Part shown: positions 1 through 8,626 of the stretch, piece after piece
Layout: each line of letters opens with the position of its first letter
Numbering within the stretch: position 1 is the first letter of the stretch
From: DAIOEK01 sp964648485
GTDB lineage: Bacteria > Chloroflexota > Anaerolineae > Anaerolineales > Anaerolineaceae
Assembly (NCBI GenBank): GCA_964648485.1
Contig: CAZYOF010000005.1
Coordinates: 124,001-188,000, forward strand
Direction: 5' to 3'
Length of the DNA stretch: 64,000 nucleotides
Notes under the pieces: model-generated
Databases searched by the model: none
What the model was told of the DNA's origin: nothing
Seen by the model: the letters and a program-made list of their open reading frames with translations, nothing else
Made by a program: the position numbers and the translations under genes

Positions 1-196
1 GAAAAAACCGGGAAGTCAATCATAGCTATGGACTAACCGGAGGCCAAGCCATTCAGGGGGATGGCGTACAGGGGGACACCTCAGGGGCAACCCGTTAAGG
101 GGGAACGGGTAAGAGCCTGCCCCGTCTCTGTCTGGGGATATTTCAGGCGGTTGGATCGGGGCAGGCTGCCTGAGGTTTCATAATACAGGAGGCACA
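1..196 (+). ncRNA. Putative structured RNA or leader, identity unknown
   Basis: No ORF fits here and the sequence is rich in complementary segments. An 11-bp perfect inverted repeat joins AGCCTGCCCCG (114-124) to CGGGGCAGGCT (157-167). A 7-bp pair joins CCTCAGG (99-105) to CCTGAGG (169-175) around it, and ACCCGTT/AACGGGT forms a local hairpin near 90-110. The nested pairing suggests a folded RNA or a structured 5' leader of the gene at 197. A GGTAAGAGC-like stretch faintly recalls RNase P RNA, but the other RNase P signatures are absent. The 5' end may lie outside the window. Confidence 0.35.
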
Positions 197-559
197 ATGA
201 AGCTCTTTCGCTGGTGTGTTTTTATGGATGAATATCATCCCGGTGGACATAAAAACGAATTGGATTTTTTACGTCATCCCAGCGGTTCGGTAATGGTGTA
301 TGGATTTGAGCCAATGGATAACACAAAAATCCTGGAGGGATTGAAGCGGGCATTGCAAACAGATGAGAAAGATGAGAACATCCAGATATCAAAATCTCTC
401 ACCCGTATTCTGGAGAAACGGGGAATGACGGAAGCTTGCTGGTTGAATAGTCTGCAAGCAGTAATCGAATTGGGGATGGATATATCATTTTTCCTCGATT
501 TTCCTTTGCCTGACTGGCTTGTCGGGGTCGTACCCGATGATGATGCTGTGCTATACTAA
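197..559 (+). CDS. Hypothetical protein, 120 aa
   Basis: I do not recognise this protein. It is a small soluble protein of 120 residues, with no signal peptide and no membrane segment. Its C-terminus is acidic and hydrophobic (FFLDFPLPDW, then VVPDDDAVLY). The start is supported by AGGAGG about 5 nt upstream of ATG 197. It lies directly downstream of the structured stretch at 1-196 and 48 bp upstream of the recombination operon on the same strand. It could belong to that transcript, but nothing in its sequence ties it to DNA repair. Confidence 0.6.
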   Translation: MKLFRWCVFMDEYHPGGHKNELDFLRHPSGSVMVYGFEPMDNTKILEGLKRALQTDEKDENIQISKSLTRILEKRGMTEACWLNSLQAVIELGMDISFFLDFPLPDWLVGVVPDDDAVLY

Positions 560-607
560 ATTCCATAGTGGTCTAACCCTTCAGCGAAAATTGTTTCCTT
601 GCATTTT

Positions 608-2764
608 ATGGACCCTGACCCAATAAAACTCACTCAAGAACAAATGGATATCGCTTACCCCATCCGGTCTGCCAGGATGTTCCTGACAGGACCGGCTGGC
701 TGCGGAAAGACAACTATCGGCGTGGAGCGCTTGTACAGGATGCTTACCGATGGTATTCCGGCTGATCAGATCCTTGTGCTGACACCGCAACGGTCTCTGG
801 CAAGTGCCTATCATGAGGTTCTTTCCCGAGAAGATATTCCTCCGGGTGGTATGGTTGATATCCTCACCATGAATGGGCTGGCGCAGCGGATGATTAACCT
901 TTTCTGGGCGATGGTGGCTCCCAATACTGGTTTTGCATCTGTTGCGGCGTCTCCCAATTACCTGACCATCGAAACCGCCCAGTATTATATGGCGAAGATT
1001 GTGGAGGAAAAGCGAATCCACGAAGGCTATTTCGCGTCTGTCAAGATGGATCCGCATCGGTTATACAGCCAACTTCTGGATAACTTAAATAAAGCGGCAC
1101 TTGTGGGTTTCCCTTATGTCGAAATCGGCGAGCGTTTGAAATCAGCCTGGAGCGGACCAACCAGTCAGCTAAGAGTTTACGATCAGGCTCAGGAATGTAT
1201 CAATTTATTCCGAGAGTTCTGCCTTAAAAACCAGTTATTAGATTATTCGTTGCAAATGGAATTGTTCTATAACCATTTGTGGGAAAGCCTACTGTGCCGC
1301 CAATACCTCATTGAACGTTACCCCCATTTGCTCGTGGACAACCTCGAAGAGGATACACCTGCTACGCATGATGTGCTGCTTTCATGGCTTCCTTCCACTG
1401 AAACAGCTTTAATTATCTGTGACCAAGATGCCGGTTACCGTCAATTTCTTGGTGCAGACCCTCAGTCAGCTGAAAGATTGGCGGAGATTTGCGACGAGAT
1501 TGTCACTCTGAATCAGACACTTATTACACCAGAGCCTATCCATTTTTTTGTTGAGAAAATGGCAGCTACCATCCGCCAGAAGAATGTTGATAAAAACACC
1601 GATTTACCTATTGAAAACCTGGCAGAATATCTGGAATTTGCCACGCATCATTTCTTTCCACAGATGCTGGATGCTTGTGCAGAAACTGTCCACCATCTGG
1701 TGCAGGAAGAGCACGTTTTGCCAGATCAAATTGCGATTCTAGCTCCATTTATGCCAGAGACCCTGCGATTCAGCCTGACACATCGTTTGGAAGAATTGGA
1801 TATACCTGTACGAACCATACGCCCGTCTCGGTCATTACGGGATGAGGCATATGTCCGTTGCCTGCTTACTCTTGCCAAACTTGCACATCCAGACTGGTAC
1901 CTAGCACCCCATATTCAGGATGTGATTCATATGCTGCACGTTGCAATTGAAGATATGGATTTACCGCGAGCGACACATTTGGGCAAAATTATTTATCGGC
2001 GTAAGGGGAACCAGTTTGTCCTCTCCGATTTCAATCAGATTAACCTTGTTGAAAAAGAAAAAATAACTTATGTCTGCGGAGGAAGATATGATCAATTACG
2101 TGAATGGATTGATCTTTATCAACAAGAACCAGTTAAGGAATTAGATATTTTCTTAAGAAGAGTTTTTGGCGAGGTATTATCTCAAGCCGGATTTGGATAC
2201 CATACTGATCCCAATGCTGGAGAAATAACCGCCAATCTAATTGAATCAGCAACAAAGTTCAGGTTGAATATTCAAAATACTGTGGCTGATGATGTTCAGG
2301 TGGGTAAAGAATTTTTACTATCAGTGGAAAATGGATTGGTTGCTGCACAATATTTACGCCAATACCAGCAGGATTCTCCCGGCTCGGTTTTCCTCGCTCC
2401 GGCTCACACCTACCTGATGCAGAATAAGCCTGTCGATGTGCAAATATGGCTGGATATTGGGTCCAATGGCTGGTGGGAGCGACTTGAACAACCTCTCACC
2501 CATCCTTATGTCCTCAGTCGTTCGTGGTATATTCCGAAAAAATGGACCGATACAGAGGAATATGCAGCCAACCAGAACACAATGTTCCGGATTGCAGCCG
2601 GATTGATGCGACGATGCCGTAAAAAAATATATTTTCACTACAATGAAATTAATGAACAAGGTTTCACTCAGCAGGGAGAGTTGTTGAAAGTGTTACAAAC
2701 CTCTGCTGTAAAGTCCCGTTACTACCGGCATGATAAAGATGGACAAGAGGGTTCCGATGCCTGA
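608..2764 (+). CDS. AddB-like degenerate SF1 helicase-fold protein
   Basis: A protein of about 718 residues with the fold of UvrD/AddB-type superfamily 1 proteins but only partly conserved motifs. The Walker A loop GPAGCGKTT is intact near residue 27. The Walker B segment reads LLVDNLEED (about residue 240) instead of the helicase DExQ. The motif III region (ICDQDAGYRQF) is divergent and I see no clear motif VI. AddB proteins keep Walker A but lack helicase function, so this chain probably plays a structural or recognition role beside the active helicase encoded next, with which it overlaps. ATG 608 is preferred; a TTG at 599 is in frame. Neither has a strong ribosome-binding site. No nuclease domain is fused at the C-terminus, unlike true AddB. 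Confidence 0.7.
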   Translation: MDPDPIKLTQEQMDIAYPIRSARMFLTGPAGCGKTTIGVERLYRMLTDGIPADQILVLTPQRSLASAYHEVLSREDIPPGGMVDILTMNGLAQRMINLFWAMVAPNTGFASVAASPNYLTIETAQYYMAKIVEEKRIHEGYFASVKMDPHRLYSQLLDNLNKAALVGFPYVEIGERLKSAWSGPTSQLRVYDQAQECINLFREFCLKNQLLDYSLQMELFYNHLWESLLCRQYLIERYPHLLVDNLEEDTPATHDVLLSWLPSTETALIICDQDAGYRQFLGADPQSAERLAEICDEIVTLNQTLITPEPIHFFVEKMAATIRQKNVDKNTDLPIENLAEYLEFATHHFFPQMLDACAETVHHLVQEEHVLPDQIAILAPFMPETLRFSLTHRLEELDIPVRTIRPSRSLRDEAYVRCLLTLAKLAHPDWYLAPHIQDVIHMLHVAIEDMDLPRATHLGKIIYRRKGNQFVLSDFNQINLVEKEKITYVCGGRYDQLREWIDLYQQEPVKELDIFLRRVFGEVLSQAGFGYHTDPNAGEITANLIESATKFRLNIQNTVADDVQVGKEFLLSVENGLVAAQYLRQYQQDSPGSVFLAPAHTYLMQNKPVDVQIWLDIGSNGWWERLEQPLTHPYVLSRSWYIPKKWTDTEEYAANQNTMFRIAAGLMRRCRKKIYFHYNEINEQGFTQQGELLKVLQTSAVKSRYYRHDKDGQEGSDA

Positions 2765-4982
2765 AAAATACCGTCCTGCGCAGCAGGAAATTCTAAAATA
2801 CAAGAGCGGCTGGATGGGAATTTCCGCTGTGCCGGGTAGCGGAAAGACTTTTACGCTCTCTGCATTAGCTGCTGAAATTATTCGCAATGGGAAATTGGAA
2901 ATCGATCAGGAAGTGCTGGTTGTAACGCTGGTGAATTCAGCAGTTGAAAACTTTTCGCGCAGGGTTTCTTCTTTTCTTGAGGATATTACCATTTTGCCCG
3001 GAATGAGCTATCGGGTGCGAACTCTGCATGGATTAGCCCACGATATTATCCGCCAGCGACCGGCAATGGTTGGACTGGCGAATGACTTCACCATCCTTGA
3101 TGATCATGCTACCGGGCAAATTCTCACACAGGCTGTACAAACCTGGATACAGATGCATACTCCTGATCTTCACGAGTTGATCGATGGCGGAACCGAAAAT
3201 GCGAACTTTGCTTATGTTTGTAAAAAATACCTGCCCGATGTCTTAAAGGAAACTGCTGGTGCATTTATCCGTACAGCCAAGGATCGCCAGGTAACACCTG
3301 ATGAGTTGTATCAAAACTGCCAGAGGCATCCCCGTAAATTAAGCCTGGCAGAAATGTGCACCCAGATCTATGCAGATTATCAGCGTGCATTGCAATACCG
3401 GAATGGGTTGGATTTCGATGATCTCATTCGTTTCGCATTGACTATGCTTCAAGAAGATGATTTGTTGGTTGAGCGCTTACGGCATCAGTTCCCTTATATT
3501 CTCGAAGATGAAGCTCAGGATTCCAGCCGTTTACAGGAAGCGATCTTACGGCTACTCGCAGGTGAAGGTGGAAATTGGGTGCGTGTGGGTGATCCAAATC
3601 AGGCAATTTTCGAAACTTTTACCACTGCCTCTCCACAGTATTTACGGAATTTCATTCGAGAAAAAGGTGTTAAATCCCTTCCACTGCCAGCCAGCGGACG
3701 TTCAGCTCCCAAAATCATCAGGCTGGCGAATTATCTGATTGATTGGACGATGAACGAGCATCCCAACCCTGATGCCAGATCTGCACTGGATCGACCGTAT
3801 ATTGAACCGGTAGGGATTGATGACGCTTCACCTAATCCTTCTGATGAAACTGCCAGTATTATTACCATCCCCCAGGTGTACCAATCTGATAAAGAACTTG
3901 AAAAAATCGGTAAATCAGTGAAGGGTTGGCTGGAAACCCATCCTGATGAAACAGTCGCAATCCTCTCACAAAACAACCGGCATATGGAAGCAATGGCAGG
4001 TGTACTCGAAGCGCTTTCTGTACCATTTATTGAATTACTGCGCAGCACATCCACCACCCGCCAGACTGCCAGCCAGATTACACTGGTATTACGTTATCTT
4101 GTGGATCCGATTAATCCAAAACTATGCCAGGATTGTTATCGAACCTGGAAAAGTTTATCCAGCGGGTTGGAAATGGATTCGTTAATGGTGCATGCAGGCA
4201 TAGGAATTCTGAAAAAAGTAACAAATCTCTTCACCTTTTTGTACCCAACCGGGTTGGATCCTCTGGATGAACTTGCCAGAGAAACCGAGTATGATGCGAC
4301 AGTCTTAAACGATATATACGACTTTCGCCTACAAATTCGTAAATGGCTATCTGCCACACTGTTGCCTGTCGATCAAACCATCCTCACAATAGCACAGGAT
4401 CTCTTTACCGAACCGGCTGACCTTGCATTGTCACATAAACTGGCTTCATATCTCAATCAGATGACCCGTTTGCATCCCGACTGGCGATTGCCTGAATTTG
4501 TTCTGGAATTAGCCACATTTGCCGGGTATGCCCGTAAACTGCCGGGATTTAGTGCTGAAGATGACGGTTTTGATCCGGATAAATACAAAGGCAAGGTGGT
4601 TCTTGCTACCCTGCACAAAGCTAAAGGACTGGAATGGGATAAGGTGTACCTGAGTTCGGTGAATAATTTTGATTTTCCTTCCGGCGCCGCTGGTGATGAC
4701 TTTCTCTCAGAAAAATGGTTTATCCGTAACAAGTGGAACCTGACAGCAGAATCATTGGCAGAATTAGATGCTTTACTTGGTGGGTCGGAACTGCCGCGAG
4801 GAGAGGCAACCCTCATCGATCGGAATAAATTAATCGGAGAAAGGCTGCGCCTGCTCTATGTGGGCATCACTCGCGCAAAACGGGAGCTGGTGATCACCTG
4901 TAACAGTGGTTTACGAAATCAGGCAAAAGTAGCGGTGTCATTAATCGCACTAGATGCTTTCTTAAAGAGCCAGCAAGAGTAA
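2757..4982 (+). CDS. UvrD/PcrA/AddA-type ATP-dependent DNA helicase
   Basis: This is an active-looking superfamily 1A 3'-5' DNA helicase of about 741 residues. Visible motifs in order are Walker A SAVPGSGKT (about residues 23-31), DFDDLIRFAL before motif II, Walker B/motif II EDEAQDSS (about 250), motif III VGDPNQAIFE (about 277), motif V TLHKAKGLEWD (about 618) and motif VI YVGITRAKRE (about 700). AddA proteins of this type usually carry a C-terminal nuclease; here the chain ends after motif VI and the nuclease is the next gene. ATG 2757 has AGAGGG about 7 nt upstream and overlaps the previous stop; ATG 2730 and 2739 are in-frame alternatives. Operon position points to double-strand-break processing. 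Confidence 0.88.
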   Translation: MPEKYRPAQQEILKYKSGWMGISAVPGSGKTFTLSALAAEIIRNGKLEIDQEVLVVTLVNSAVENFSRRVSSFLEDITILPGMSYRVRTLHGLAHDIIRQRPAMVGLANDFTILDDHATGQILTQAVQTWIQMHTPDLHELIDGGTENANFAYVCKKYLPDVLKETAGAFIRTAKDRQVTPDELYQNCQRHPRKLSLAEMCTQIYADYQRALQYRNGLDFDDLIRFALTMLQEDDLLVERLRHQFPYILEDEAQDSSRLQEAILRLLAGEGGNWVRVGDPNQAIFETFTTASPQYLRNFIREKGVKSLPLPASGRSAPKIIRLANYLIDWTMNEHPNPDARSALDRPYIEPVGIDDASPNPSDETASIITIPQVYQSDKELEKIGKSVKGWLETHPDETVAILSQNNRHMEAMAGVLEALSVPFIELLRSTSTTRQTASQITLVLRYLVDPINPKLCQDCYRTWKSLSSGLEMDSLMVHAGIGILKKVTNLFTFLYPTGLDPLDELARETEYDATVLNDIYDFRLQIRKWLSATLLPVDQTILTIAQDLFTEPADLALSHKLASYLNQMTRLHPDWRLPEFVLELATFAGYARKLPGFSAEDDGFDPDKYKGKVVLATLHKAKGLEWDKVYLSSVNNFDFPSGAAGDDFLSEKWFIRNKWNLTAESLAELDALLGGSELPRGEATLIDRNKLIGERLRLLYVGITRAKRELVITCNSGLRNQAKVAVSLIALDAFLKSQQE

Positions 4983-4991
4983 AGGGGTCGA

Positions 4992-5825
4992 ATGGATTTA
5001 AAAGATTTTTCATTCAGTCAGAATGCTCTTCAGGATTTTCAGGATTGCAATTTCAGATTCAAGCTGCGATATGTGGACCATCTTGCCTGGCCGGCTACAG
5101 AAACCGACGATCAACTTCTTTTCGAAAAACATCAAAAACAGGGCAATGATCTCCATCGACTCATACAGCAATTGGTAGCAGGAGTACCCGAAGAGAAATT
5201 AGCACAAGCTATAGATGATCCGCAAGTGCAATTATGGTGGGATGCATTTCATGCTGGTCAGGCACAACTCATGCCGGTTTTTGACGAAGATCCAGAAATC
5301 ATCCGGCTTGCTGAACACACGCTAATTGGACGGTTGGATGGAAAACGTCTGATTGCAAAATTTGACTTACTGGTTATATATCCCGGGAAAAAGCTATGGA
5401 TATATGACTGGAAAACTACACGATATGCTGTTGGTCAAAACAAATTAGCAGAAAAAATTCAAACGATGTTATACCCCATGATTACTGTTCAGGCGGGAGC
5501 TCACTGGAATCATGGAAAAGCCTGGCAACCAGAACAAATTGAAATGGTTTACTGGCTGGCAGCAGATCCACGCAACCCTGTGCATTTTCCTTATCATTCA
5601 AGTCAGTATCAGGTTGATAGAGAATATTTATCCGCATTAATGGATGAGATCAAACAGCTTCCAGAGGATGGTTTTGAAAAGACTCTGGATATTTCACGCT
5701 GCCGCTTTTGTCCATTTCGGTCCTATTGTGACCGGGGTGTGCAGCCCGGTTCGATTAACGAGCTTGAGGATGCAGAAGATAATCTTCTTTCGGGATTAGC
5801 GGATGTCCTTGCATTAGAGGATTAA
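4992..5825 (+). CDS. PD-(D/E)XK nuclease with Fe-S staple (Cas4/AddB type)
   Basis: A 277-residue RecB-family nuclease. The catalytic core is visible as KFDLLVIY (Asp near residue 122) followed by IYDWKTT (Asp-x-Lys near 139-141). Cys19 near the N-terminus and a C-terminal trio Cys237, Cys240, Cys246 (CRFCPFRSYC) match the four-cysteine [4Fe-4S] staple of AddB and Cas4 nucleases. It starts at ATG 4992 after AAAGGGG, 9 nt past the helicase stop, and ends directly against recJ. No cas genes or CRISPR repeats are near, so a repair nuclease working with the two helicase-fold proteins is the better reading than adaptation Cas4. It probably supplies the nuclease activity missing from both upstream chains. 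Confidence 0.82.
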   Translation: MDLKDFSFSQNALQDFQDCNFRFKLRYVDHLAWPATETDDQLLFEKHQKQGNDLHRLIQQLVAGVPEEKLAQAIDDPQVQLWWDAFHAGQAQLMPVFDEDPEIIRLAEHTLIGRLDGKRLIAKFDLLVIYPGKKLWIYDWKTTRYAVGQNKLAEKIQTMLYPMITVQAGAHWNHGKAWQPEQIEMVYWLAADPRNPVHFPYHSSQYQVDREYLSALMDEIKQLPEDGFEKTLDISRCRFCPFRSYCDRGVQPGSINELEDAEDNLLSGLADVLALED

Positions 5826-8186
5826 ATGGGGCTTTTACCAGAATTTCCACGCTACCATTGGGTTCCCGTTCGCGAAATTGGCATTCCCCGAGATGTTCTG
5901 GAAGCCTGCGGAGGAAACACTTTTATCGCCGGTATTTTAATCCGGCGGGGCTTAACAGATCCGGAATTGATCAATTCCTTCATTAATCCGGATGAATACA
6001 ATCCTTCATCACCCTATGATTTTCCGGGGATGGCAGTTGCGGTGGACAGGATCCGGCAAGCAGCCGCCAAAAATCAACGAGTACTGGTTTGGGGTGATTT
6101 CGATGTGGATGGTCAGACCTCTACTACCATCTTGGTGACTGCTTTCCGGGCATTGGGTCTGGATGTCTCCTATCATATTCCCTTGCGGGAGATCGAAGGA
6201 CACGGAATCCATATCTCTACACTTGAAAAGCTATTAAGCGGAATTGATCTGGTGGTTACCTGTGATACAGGTATAGATGCGTCAGCAGCGGTTCAGGTGA
6301 TACGCAGTCGTGGTGTAGATATAATAATTACCGATCACCATGAATTGCCCGAGGTTTTGCCAGAAGGGGCAGTGGCGATGATCAATCCGCATTTTCTGCC
6401 AGAGGATCACCCCCTGGCAACTCTGCCGGGCTGTGGTGTGGCATTTAAATTGGCAGAAGCGTTACTTGCCGAAGATCATCACAGTGAAATCTGCCAAGAT
6501 TTACTCGATCTTACCGCCCTGGGTTTGGTGGCGGATGTAGCTGAACTGCGCGGAGATGCCCGTTATTTGTTGCAGCGAGGCTTGCAGGTTCTTCGTCATA
6601 ACAACCGCCTTGGCCTGGCTAAATTAATTGGACTAATCGGGATGAAGGCAGAGGGTATTAATGAAACTGATATCAGTTTTCAACTTGCGCCTCGGCTGAA
6701 CGCGGTTGGTAGACTGGCAGATGCAAATACCAGTGTGGATTTGTTCACGACACTGGATGAAGCACATGCGGCATATCTAGCTCAGAATATGGAAGGGCTG
6801 AATGCACAACGTAAATTGTACAGTTCGCAGGTGCTGCAAGCCGCTTTGCACCAAATCGAGCAGAATCCAGCCTGGTTAAATGATCCAGTACTGGTACTTG
6901 ACCACCCGGAATGGGTGGGGGGCGTTCTGGGGATTGTTGCCTCGCATCTGGTAAACAGGTTCAACCGACCAGTAATATTATTACGTAGCAATCCCACCGG
7001 GATTGCTGCTGGTTCAGCCCGGTCCATACCGGGATTAAATATTTTTCACGCTATTCGAACCCATGCACATATACTAAAAGGCTGCGGAGGGCATGCAATG
7101 GCCGCCGGTTTATCTCTTTCGGTAGAAATGATACCTGAATTTAGGCAGATGCTTTCCCATACAATTCGAGGCATGATTGCAGAAGGGCAGGTAGAGCAAC
7201 CTCTTCTGGAGATTGATGGATCTCTGACTGTTGCCCTGGCAGCAGATTTTGCTTTCAATCCTAACTCAGAAGTAGCTGAACTTGAAAAACTGGCTCCATT
7301 TGGTAATGGAAATCCAGCGCCCGTCTTTGTGATGAATAAAGTAAGCATCCAAGATTCATTGTTGGTAGGAAAAACTAAAGAGCACTGGTTATTAAATGTG
7401 GTAGACACAAATGGTAATCAGGCAAAAGTATTTTGGTGGCAGGCTGCAGATCAGACCCCGCCTGAAGGCTGGCTGGATCTGGCAGTAACTGCCCGAATTA
7501 CTACCTGGAAGAATGAAAACCAGCTTCAACTTGAATGGGTAGATGCCTGTCCACTACCTGAAAATCTACAGGTAGAGTTACCTGCAGTCACCATACAATA
7601 CCTGGATTATCGCGGAGAGCATGATCCCATGGCGATTCTGGGAGAACTACTTAACACACGTTATGCACAGGTTTGGGCAGAAGGGATGAACCGCGATCAA
7701 TCACCTGGGTGCACCCGACTTGAAATTGGAAAGGCAGACGATCTTGTCGTCTGGACAACCCCTCCGGGAGGCGAAGAGATTCAATACGTGATAAACAAGG
7801 TAAAACCCAGGAGAGTATTACTGTTCTGTGTCGACCCTGGTCTGGATTCGGCGAAACCATTTACACAGAGGTTGTTTGCTCTTTTACGGGGAAAGACTTA
7901 TTTAGATCATCAACCTGTTGATATTTCCAGATTGGCAGCAGCAACATCCCATCGAATGGAAACGGTAAAAATTGGCTTGATGTATCTAAATGCGGCCGGA
8001 TTTATTCGTATGTCCATGACGGGAGGAAAACTGCAATACGCCCTGCCGGAAAAACCTTGTGGATCACTTCAAATAAAGGAATACGAACAGATGCTGCATC
8101 GTTCTCTGAAGGAAACAGCGGCTTTTCGTGAAAGCATATCCCGCTCACCATTGGATCGTTGGAAAGTTGACTTTCCCATAAAGTAA
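5826..8186 (+). CDS. recJ: Single-stranded-DNA exonuclease RecJ
   Basis: A 5'-3' single-strand exonuclease of the DHH phosphoesterase superfamily, 786 residues. Motif I DFDVDGQTS is near residue 91, VTCDTGIDAS follows, and the DHH motif appears as ITDHHELPE near residue 170. The DHHA1 signature GCGGHAMAAG is near residue 420, followed by an OB-like region (ITTWKNENQLQLEW). The protein exceeds the usual length of about 570 by a C-terminal extension ending in a winged-helix-like stretch. ATG 5826 begins immediately after the stop of the nuclease gene, so the two are translationally coupled. RecJ beside an AddAB-like set fits end resection for RecA loading or RecF-type repair. Confidence 0.93.
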   Translation: MGLLPEFPRYHWVPVREIGIPRDVLEACGGNTFIAGILIRRGLTDPELINSFINPDEYNPSSPYDFPGMAVAVDRIRQAAAKNQRVLVWGDFDVDGQTSTTILVTAFRALGLDVSYHIPLREIEGHGIHISTLEKLLSGIDLVVTCDTGIDASAAVQVIRSRGVDIIITDHHELPEVLPEGAVAMINPHFLPEDHPLATLPGCGVAFKLAEALLAEDHHSEICQDLLDLTALGLVADVAELRGDARYLLQRGLQVLRHNNRLGLAKLIGLIGMKAEGINETDISFQLAPRLNAVGRLADANTSVDLFTTLDEAHAAYLAQNMEGLNAQRKLYSSQVLQAALHQIEQNPAWLNDPVLVLDHPEWVGGVLGIVASHLVNRFNRPVILLRSNPTGIAAGSARSIPGLNIFHAIRTHAHILKGCGGHAMAAGLSLSVEMIPEFRQMLSHTIRGMIAEGQVEQPLLEIDGSLTVALAADFAFNPNSEVAELEKLAPFGNGNPAPVFVMNKVSIQDSLLVGKTKEHWLLNVVDTNGNQAKVFWWQAADQTPPEGWLDLAVTARITTWKNENQLQLEWVDACPLPENLQVELPAVTIQYLDYRGEHDPMAILGELLNTRYAQVWAEGMNRDQSPGCTRLEIGKADDLVVWTTPPGGEEIQYVINKVKPRRVLLFCVDPGLDSAKPFTQRLFALLRGKTYLDHQPVDISRLAAATSHRMETVKIGLMYLNAAGFIRMSMTGGKLQYALPEKPCGSLQIKEYEQMLHRSLKETAAFRESISRSPLDRWKVDFPIK

Positions 8187-8217
8187 AAATTTTTTATGAA
8201 ATTTTGATAAGATACCA

Positions 8218-8246
8218 TTGACCTTATCCACCAAATTTGGGATAAT
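8218..8246 (+). promoter_or_regulatory. Sigma-70 promoter of the pheST T-box leader
   Basis: A TTGACC -35 box (8218-8223), a 17-bp spacer and a GATAAT -10 box (8241-8246) predict transcription starting near 8253, just at the 5' end of the T-box leader. No clear terminator separates recJ from it, so some read-through from the upstream operon is possible. Confidence 0.6.
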
Positions 8247-8253
8247 TCATGCA

Positions 8254-8517
8254 TAGAAAAGCGACGACAGAGGAAAGTAACCTTCTGCGAGCTGCCAGGG
8301 AGGTGGGATCGGAGACTGAAAGTCCCATTCAAGCAGCGGAATGTGAAGTTCCCTCTCGAGCTGTCCGGGTGAAAGGAAATAGTAGTCCGGACCGGACCCC
8401 CTCCGTTATTTTGGGGAGCCAATCGCTGTAAGGCTGTTGGTGTTTGAGAGGGCTTTATGCCAATCCGGGTGGTACCGCGGGTAAAAATCCCGTCCCAGAT
8501 AAGGGATGGTTTTTTTT
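8254..8517 (+). promoter_or_regulatory. T-box riboswitch (tRNA-Phe sensing) with terminator
   Basis: The conserved T-box sequence GGGTGGTACCGCGG lies at 8467-8480. It is followed by an intrinsic terminator with stem CCGTCCC (8490-8496) and GGGATGG (8503-8509), then eight T. Upstream is a long structured leader with an AGTA S-turn element (8276-8279) and a Stem I region. A TTC triplet at 8349-8351 after GTGAAG is the likely specifier, matching phenylalanine, and the downstream genes are pheST. In this family uncharged tRNA pairs with the specifier and the T-box bulge and favours the antiterminator, so phenylalanine starvation should raise pheST expression. The specifier assignment is inference from position and context. 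Confidence 0.9.
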
Positions 8518-8626
8518 ATTAATGGCTTGTTTGCTTATAAAGAAGCCAGAAATTGACCAAATTGAATTATTGGAAGAGGCAGAAATCTGTAACAGCCATC
8601 GAAATTTCGATGATCAAGGAGGAAGT

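Noticed and set aside
1..196. RNase P RNA (rnpB) 3' part
   Set aside because: A GGTAAGAGC-like word is present, but the other conserved P-RNA segments and the expected distance to the 3' end are not seen.
8249..8431. 60-codon ORF in the pheST leader
   Set aside because: It lies within the T-box Stem I region, lacks a ribosome-binding site and has no recognisable sequence.
8444..8626. N-terminal extension of pheS
   Set aside because: It runs through the T-box sequence and terminator. ATG 8627 has AAGGAGG and matches the normal PheS start.
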